Positions 53,419 through 57,561 of a stretch of DNA of 57,561 bases are shown in pieces. The stretch lies in contig CAIVAS010000266.1 of the NCBI GenBank assembly GCA_903903975.1, positions 1-57,561 of the forward strand, read 5' to 3'. The position numbers and the translations under genes were made by a program. The stretch comes from an uncultured Burkholderiales bacterium (lineage in GTDB: Bacteria > Pseudomonadota > Gammaproteobacteria > Burkholderiales > Burkholderiaceae_E). The notes under the pieces were generated by a model. The model worked only from the letters and a program-made list of their open reading frames with translations, was not told the origin of the DNA and searched no databases. How positions within the stretch are numbered: the stretch's first letter is position 1; every line of letters begins with the position of its first letter.

Positions 53419-54714
53419 ATGCTTGCCACGCTGCTCGGATTCGCAGGCATGTTCGCGCTGATGACGCTGCGTGTGCCGATCGCCTTCAGCATGGGCGTGG
53501 TCGGGCTGGTTGGCATCGGACTGGTGAGGTCGTGGCCGGCGGCCATGGCAGCGAGCACCACCGAAATTCTTGATGTTGCCAAGTACACGCTGTCGGTCGT
53601 GCCGCTGTTCGTGCTGATGGGCAACTTCGTGACCCGCGCGGGCATGTCGCGTGAGCTTTATGCCGCGGCCTATTCCTTCATCGGGCATCGTCGTGGCGGG
53701 CTGGCGATGTCGACCATCGCGGCCTGTGCGGGCTTTGGTGCGATCTGTGGCTCGTCGATTGCCACCACCGCCACCATGGCGCGGGTGGCCATGCCCGAGA
53801 TGCGACGCTTCCATTATCGCGATTCGTTTGCGGCGGGTTCGATTGCCGCCGGCGGCACGCTTGGCATCCTGATTCCGCCCTCGGTGATCATGGTGCTCTA
53901 CGCGATCATGACCGAGCAGAGCATCGGCGCACTTTTTGCGGCCGGCGTCTTGCCGGGCCTGCTGGCCACCGCTTTCTACATGGCGGCCGCGGCGGTGGCG
54001 ACCGCCCGAAATCCCGAGCTCGGACCACCCGGCGAGCGCTCGAGCTGGGCCCAGCGGCTGCAGGCGATGCGCAATATCTGGGGCGTGCTGGTGCTCTTTG
54101 GCATTGTGATGGGTGGCATGTATGGCGGCTGGTTCACGCCGACCGAGGCGGCCGGCATCGGTGCAATGGGTGGTTTTCTCTTTGCGCTAGCGCGCGGCAC
54201 GCTGACCCTGCCAGTGCTGGTCGACATTCTGGTGCAGTCGGCGCGAACGAGCGCGATGCTCTTTACCATCCTGATCGGTGCGTCGATCTTTGCGAGCTTT
54301 GCGAATTTCACGACCATGCCTCAGGACCTCAAGGACTTCGTCGAGCAGTTCCAGATCAATCCGATTCTCGTGATCGTGGCGATCTGCGCGGTCTATGTGA
54401 TTCTCGGCACCGCGATGGAAGAGCTCTCGATGATTCTGCTGACGGTGCCGATCTTCTTTCCGCTGGTCACCCATCTGGGCTTTGATCCGATCTGGTTCGG
54501 CATTTTGATCGTATGCGTGGTCGAGATCGGCATGATCAGCCCGCCGGTCGGCATGAATGTTTTTGTCTTGCGAAGTGTGTTGCCCGATGTGCCGACCGGG
54601 CAGATCTGGAAAGGCGTCATGCCCTTTCTCTATGCTGACATCCTGCGCCTGGCGGTGCTGGTGGCGTTTCCGGCGATCACGCTGTGGCTGCCGAAAGCGC
54701 TCGGTTTGTCGTGA
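53419..54714 (+). CDS. TRAP transporter large permease (DctM family)
   Basis: A 431-residue membrane protein with about 12 helices. VPLFVLMGNFVTRAGMSREL, CAGFGAICGSSIATTATMARVAMPEM and AAGGTLGILIPPSVIMVLYA are strong DctM signatures, and PTEAAGIGAMGGFLFALARG follows. It completes a Na+-driven carboxylate uptake system with the binding protein and small permease. Confidence 0.95.
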   Translation: MLATLLGFAGMFALMTLRVPIAFSMGVVGLVGIGLVRSWPAAMAASTTEILDVAKYTLSVVPLFVLMGNFVTRAGMSRELYAAAYSFIGHRRGGLAMSTIAACAGFGAICGSSIATTATMARVAMPEMRRFHYRDSFAAGSIAAGGTLGILIPPSVIMVLYAIMTEQSIGALFAAGVLPGLLATAFYMAAAAVATARNPELGPPGERSSWAQRLQAMRNIWGVLVLFGIVMGGMYGGWFTPTEAAGIGAMGGFLFALARGTLTLPVLVDILVQSARTSAMLFTILIGASIFASFANFTTMPQDLKDFVEQFQINPILVIVAICAVYVILGTAMEELSMILLTVPIFFPLVTHLGFDPIWFGILIVCVVEIGMISPPVGMNVFVLRSVLPDVPTGQIWKGVMPFLYADILRLAVLVAFPAITLWLPKALGLS

Positions 54715-54757
54715 TTTTGCTCCAAGCGCTTGCCAGGCGTGACTGACTGAAGCCTGT

Positions 54758-54786
54758 TTGTTTTGTCTTGGTCGATCCGCTATATT
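54758..54786 (+). promoter_or_regulatory. Promoter of the tRNA-Ala gene
   Basis: TTGTTT (54758-54763) and TATATT (54781-54786) with a 17-bp spacer, ending 13 bp before the tRNA start. Confidence 0.7.
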
Positions 54787-54799
54787 CGACCGCTTGATT

Positions 54800-54875
<76 letters not shown>

Positions 54876-54882
54876 ATCACGA

Positions 54883-54909
54883 GGGCCCGGAAATTCTCCG
54901 GGCCCTTTT
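54883..54909 (+). terminator. Rho-independent terminator of the tRNA-Ala gene
   Basis: GGGCCCGGA and TCCGGGCCC form a 9-bp stem with a 5-nt loop, then TTTT, 7 bp after the tRNA CCA end. Confidence 0.85.
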
Positions 54910-55025
54910 ACATTTCAGGCCTGACAAGCTCAGGACGCCGCTGGCGCTCAGACCCGATCTCGATGTTTCCGCCCCCGTCAATTCCGATTGAACGTCGATC
55001 TGACATCGCCTCCACGGACCACGCC

Positions 55026-55415
55026 ATGAAATTCGGTTACACCATCATCTATGTGCCCGACGTACTCGCGTCGGTCGAGTTCTTTGAAAAAGCCTTTGGA
55101 TTGAAGCGACGATTCGTTCACGAGTCGGGCTATGGCGAGCTGGATACCGGCGAGACAGCGCTGGCTTTTGCGACCCATGAGCTTGGTGCATCCAATCTTC
55201 CAAGTGGTTATGTCAAGGCGAATCAGTCGGAAACACCGCTCGGAATGGAAATTGCGCTGGTCACCGAAAATGTCGCCGAGGCGCATGCCAGGGCCATCGA
55301 CGCGGGCGCAGTGTCCATCAAGGAGCCGTTGCTAAAACCTTGGGGGCAAACGGTTTCCTATGTCCGTTGTCCTGACGGAACCCTGGTTGAAATTTGCTCT
55401 CCGGTTTCAGGCTGA
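55026..55415 (+). CDS. VOC family protein (glyoxalase-like)
   Basis: A 129-residue single-module VOC protein: MKFGYTIIYVPDVLASVEFF, FGLKRRFVHESGYGELDTGE, MEIALVTENVAEAHARAIDA and RCPDGTLVEICSPV. The C-terminal Glu in LVEIC and the N-terminal Tyr/Ile strands suit a metal-binding fold, but the usual N-terminal His is absent (Thr/Ile there), so it may not bind metal as glyoxalase I does. ATG at 55026 fits the family; a longer frame to 54837 overlaps the tRNA gene. Function unknown. Confidence 0.83.
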   Translation: MKFGYTIIYVPDVLASVEFFEKAFGLKRRFVHESGYGELDTGETALAFATHELGASNLPSGYVKANQSETPLGMEIALVTENVAEAHARAIDAGAVSIKEPLLKPWGQTVSYVRCPDGTLVEICSPVSG

Positions 55416-55459
55416 GAAGGTCGGAGAGCCGGCTCGCGTTTCCTGAGCGCTCAGCAATC

Positions 55460-55712
55460 CCTCCGATCGGGCGAATCACCTTCACGCCCGGGGTGTTCAT
55501 CGGCACCAGAATCATCGATTGCTGCGGGCTCCGGATCGATGACTCAATATTGTGGTGGCATCGCCCGAGCCCACCGTAGGCTTGGTCATCGCAAAGCACG
55601 AGCGGATCTCGCCGTCGAGCAGCGGCCTTAGCCAGCGCTCCTGCTGTTCGGGTGTGCCATAACGGGCCAGCACTTCCATGTTGCCGGTGTCGGGTGCCAA
55701 GCATAGCGGTTC
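55460..55712 (-). pseudogene. Acyl-CoA dehydrogenase remnant
   Basis: Minus-strand [35 protein letters not shown] and [11 protein letters not shown] match the central part of acyl-CoA dehydrogenases. The match then shifts frame to NIESSIR and joins [19 protein letters not shown], which in intact proteins lies tens of residues later, so an internal deletion is also present. Both ends are lost, with stop TAA just before the first block. It lies between the VOC and TctC genes. Confidence 0.75.
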
Positions 55713-55807
55713 AGCTTATGATCGATTCGCTTGAACTTAAGCAAGCGTGCAGCCCTTTGTTGACGCAGATCAACCATCACAAACAGAATATTTTTTTTCG
55801 GAGACGC

Positions 55808-56806
55808 ATGATGACGACACGACGCCGTCTGGTTCTTGCAGGCGCTGCTGCCATGACAGCCGCCCAGTGGCCGACACGGTCTGGCGCCCAGACCGCCGCG
55901 CCATCGGCGCCGTTTCCGACCAAACCGATCCGCTTCGTGATGCCTTATGCGCCCGGTGGCAGCTCCGAGATCCTGGCCAGACCGATCGCGGTCGAGATGT
56001 CGAAAAATCTCGGCCAGCAGGTGATCGTCGATTTCAAGCCCGGCGGCGGGACCACCATCGGCGCCGATGTCGTCGCGAAATCGCCGCCCGACGGCTACAA
56101 CATCGTGATGATGCTGTCGGCCCATGCGATCAACGCCACGCTGATGCCGAAGCTGCCTTACGACACAGTGAAAGACTTCGCCCCGATTACCATCGCGGCC
56201 ACCTTGCCGCTGGTAGTGGTGGTCCCGGCCAATTCACCCTTCAAGACCTTTCAGGACCTGATCGCAGGCGCGCGTGCAAAACCGGGCAAGCTGACCTTCG
56301 CCTCGGCCGGCCCCGGCAACACCAGTCATCTGTCGGTGGAGTATCTGAAGTCGCAGCTCAAGCTCGACATGATCCATGTGCCTTATAAGGGCAGCGGGCC
56401 GGCCATCATCGGCTTGCTCGGCAATGAGGTGGACTTCATGTTCGATTCGTTGTCCTCGTCGCTGCCGCAGATCAAGGCCGGAAAATTCCGCGCGATTGCG
56501 ATGGCCTCGAAGGAACGTTCGCGTGTGCTGCCCGATGTGCCCACGGTGGCCGAACAGGGCGTGCCGGGCTTTGATGTGTCGGTGTGGTATTCGGTGCTGG
56601 CGCCGGCCGCCACACCACCCGCGCTGGTGCAGCAACTCAACACCGAAATCATTCGCGCCATGCGCAGCCCCGATGCCCGGGAAAAGATCGAGGGCTATGG
56701 TTATGACATCTGGGGCAGCACGCCGGCCGAGGCCGATGCCTTCATCCGCAGCGAGATCGTGCGCTGGGGCAAGGTGGTGAAGGAGTCGGGCGCGACGGTG
56801 AACTGA
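55808..56806 (+). CDS. Bug/TctC-family periplasmic binding protein
   Basis: A 332-residue tripartite tricarboxylate receptor with an N-terminal signal (MMTTRRRLVLAGAAAMTAAQ; twin Arg followed by a hydrophobic stretch, possibly Tat). Family motifs are PIRFVMPYAPGGSSEILARP, VDFKPGGGTTIGADVVAKSP, DGYNIVMMLSAHAINATLMP and HVPYKGSGPAIIGLLGNEVD. Ligands vary widely. GGAG lies 5 nt before the ATG; a second ATG follows at 55811. It is far from tctBA (29-31 kb), and the following gene is a hotdog-fold dehydratase, suggesting an acid uptake/catabolism unit. The intergenic ACAD remnant may be a lost part. Confidence 0.93.
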   Translation: MMTTRRRLVLAGAAAMTAAQWPTRSGAQTAAPSAPFPTKPIRFVMPYAPGGSSEILARPIAVEMSKNLGQQVIVDFKPGGGTTIGADVVAKSPPDGYNIVMMLSAHAINATLMPKLPYDTVKDFAPITIAATLPLVVVVPANSPFKTFQDLIAGARAKPGKLTFASAGPGNTSHLSVEYLKSQLKLDMIHVPYKGSGPAIIGLLGNEVDFMFDSLSSSLPQIKAGKFRAIAMASKERSRVLPDVPTVAEQGVPGFDVSVWYSVLAPAATPPALVQQLNTEIIRAMRSPDAREKIEGYGYDIWGSTPAEADAFIRSEIVRWGKVVKESGATVN

Positions 56807-56874
56807 TCAGGCGATGAGGCAGGCGTTATCGCGCTTGCGCCGTCTGCGCCGATAAACGACGAAGAGAGACTGAC

Positions 56875-57561
56875 GATGCCGATCAATCCTGACGCACTGG
56901 GCGCAAGCGAATCGCTTTCGCAGCAGGTCGACACCCGCTGGGTGCTGTCGTATGCCGCCGGGCTCGGTCTGACCGACCGGCTCTACCTTGATGACGCTCA
57001 GGTCGATGGCCCCTTCGTGGTGCCGATGTTTTGCGTGTGCCTTGAATGGTCAGCGGCCCTCAAGACCCGCAATGCTTTGCTGAGGCTCGATGAAACCGAA
57101 CTGCGCCGCGCCGTGCATGTCTGGCAGGACTCGCGCTTCGTCTCGCCGATCCGAGCCGGCATGACGGTGAGCACCTCATCGGAAGTGGTCCATATGCGCA
57201 GGACATCGGCGGGCACCTATGTGCTGATCCGATATCGCAGCAGAGAGCGATCCAGCGGCACGCTGCTGGTCGACAGTCTGTCTGGGACGATGTTTAGGGG
57301 GGTGTCGATTGCCGGCGATCACGATGTGATTGGTGAGGACCCCCGACCGCGTTCAACGGTGAGCTCGCAAGGCGCTGTGCTTGCTGACGATGTGCTTGCT
57401 GAATATGCCATGCCCATTGATGCAGGCCTGCCGCATGTCTACACCGAGTGCGCGCGCATCTGGAATCCGATTCATACCGAAGAACGGGCGGCCCGATCAG
57501 CGGGTCTGAGCAGCATCCTGCTGCACGGCACGGCGACCTGGGCCTTTGCCGCGAAGGCGAT
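56875..57561 (+). CDS. MaoC/hotdog-fold acyl dehydratase, 3' end missing
   Basis: At least 229 residues from ATG at 56875 to the window edge. The N-terminal half has FVVPMFCVCLEWSAALKTRN; the C-terminal half has HVYTECARIWNPIHTEERAA and GLSSILLHGTATWAFAAKA, the MaoC hydratase motif in which Asn-Pro-Ile-His-Thr takes the place of the canonical Asp-x-Asn-Pro-His. A double-hotdog enoyl-CoA or 3-hydroxyacyl hydratase is likely. It lies 68 bp after tctC. Completeness at the 3' end cannot be judged. Confidence 0.75.

Overview
The window looks like a chromosomal segment of a high-GC betaproteobacterium in the order Burkholderiales. The tmRNA encodes the tag ANDERFALAA, which I recall as a Bordetella/Achromobacter type. 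GyrA carries Gln at the position of E. coli Ser83, as in Achromobacter. Other betaproteobacterial signs are the gyrA-serC-pheA-hisC-tyrA cluster, the nearby ompA/ubiG/gph/TRZ-ATZ hydrolase block, the lptFG / pepA-holC-valS block, and Bug/Tct and TRAP-type solute uptake genes. Family-level placement (Alcaligenaceae-like) is only a suggestion.

Layout. 1-2.9 kb: a truncated SbtA-type bicarbonate permease divergent from a CbbR-like LysR regulator, then an M20 amidohydrolase. 2.8-9.3 kb (minus strand): a hybrid sensor kinase, a lipoprotein alpha/beta hydrolase, an NCS2 permease with an unusual C-terminal extension, a LysE exporter and the tmRNA gene. 9.3-17 kb (minus): a large AsmA-like DUF748 protein, gph, ubiG, an OmpA-family lipoprotein with clear promoter and terminator, and an amidohydrolase. 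17.1-24 kb (plus): gyrA, serC, pheA, hisC and tyrA, mostly with overlapping stop and start codons; this couples DNA gyrase to serine and aromatic amino acid synthesis. 24-32.4 kb (minus): catabolic and transport genes (DUF1499, HIBADH-like reductase, TraB/GumN, gamma-glutamyltransferase, haloacid dehalogenase, TctA/TctB without TctC, CaiB-type CoA transferase). 32.5-36.7 kb (plus): alaS, an MFS transporter and a TusA-like protein.

36.7-43.3 kb is an accessory island between core genes (tusA-like and valS). It holds a HicAB toxin-antitoxin pair, a double VOC protein, a FosX-type fosfomycin hydrolase with every key residue present, a BAAT-type thioesterase/acyltransferase, a secreted amidase and a decayed IS91-family transposase. 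It also contains an integron attC-like site between the BAAT and fosX genes. Two 88-bp dispersed repeats align without gaps and preserve a stem by a compensatory base change. This is the most interesting part of the window and may be a decayed gene-cassette array read on the minus strand; no integrase gene is present here.

43.3-51.8 kb: valS, a small conserved protein, holC and pepA (minus), divergent from lptF, lptG and a CbiX-like chelatase (plus), which end at a strong terminator. 51.8-57.6 kb: a TRAP transporter operon (P, Q, M), a tRNA-Ala(CGC) with promoter and terminator, a small VOC protein, a decayed acyl-CoA dehydrogenase, a Bug/TctC binding protein and a MaoC-like dehydratase cut by the window end.

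All calls come from reading translations and motifs by eye; no database search was run.
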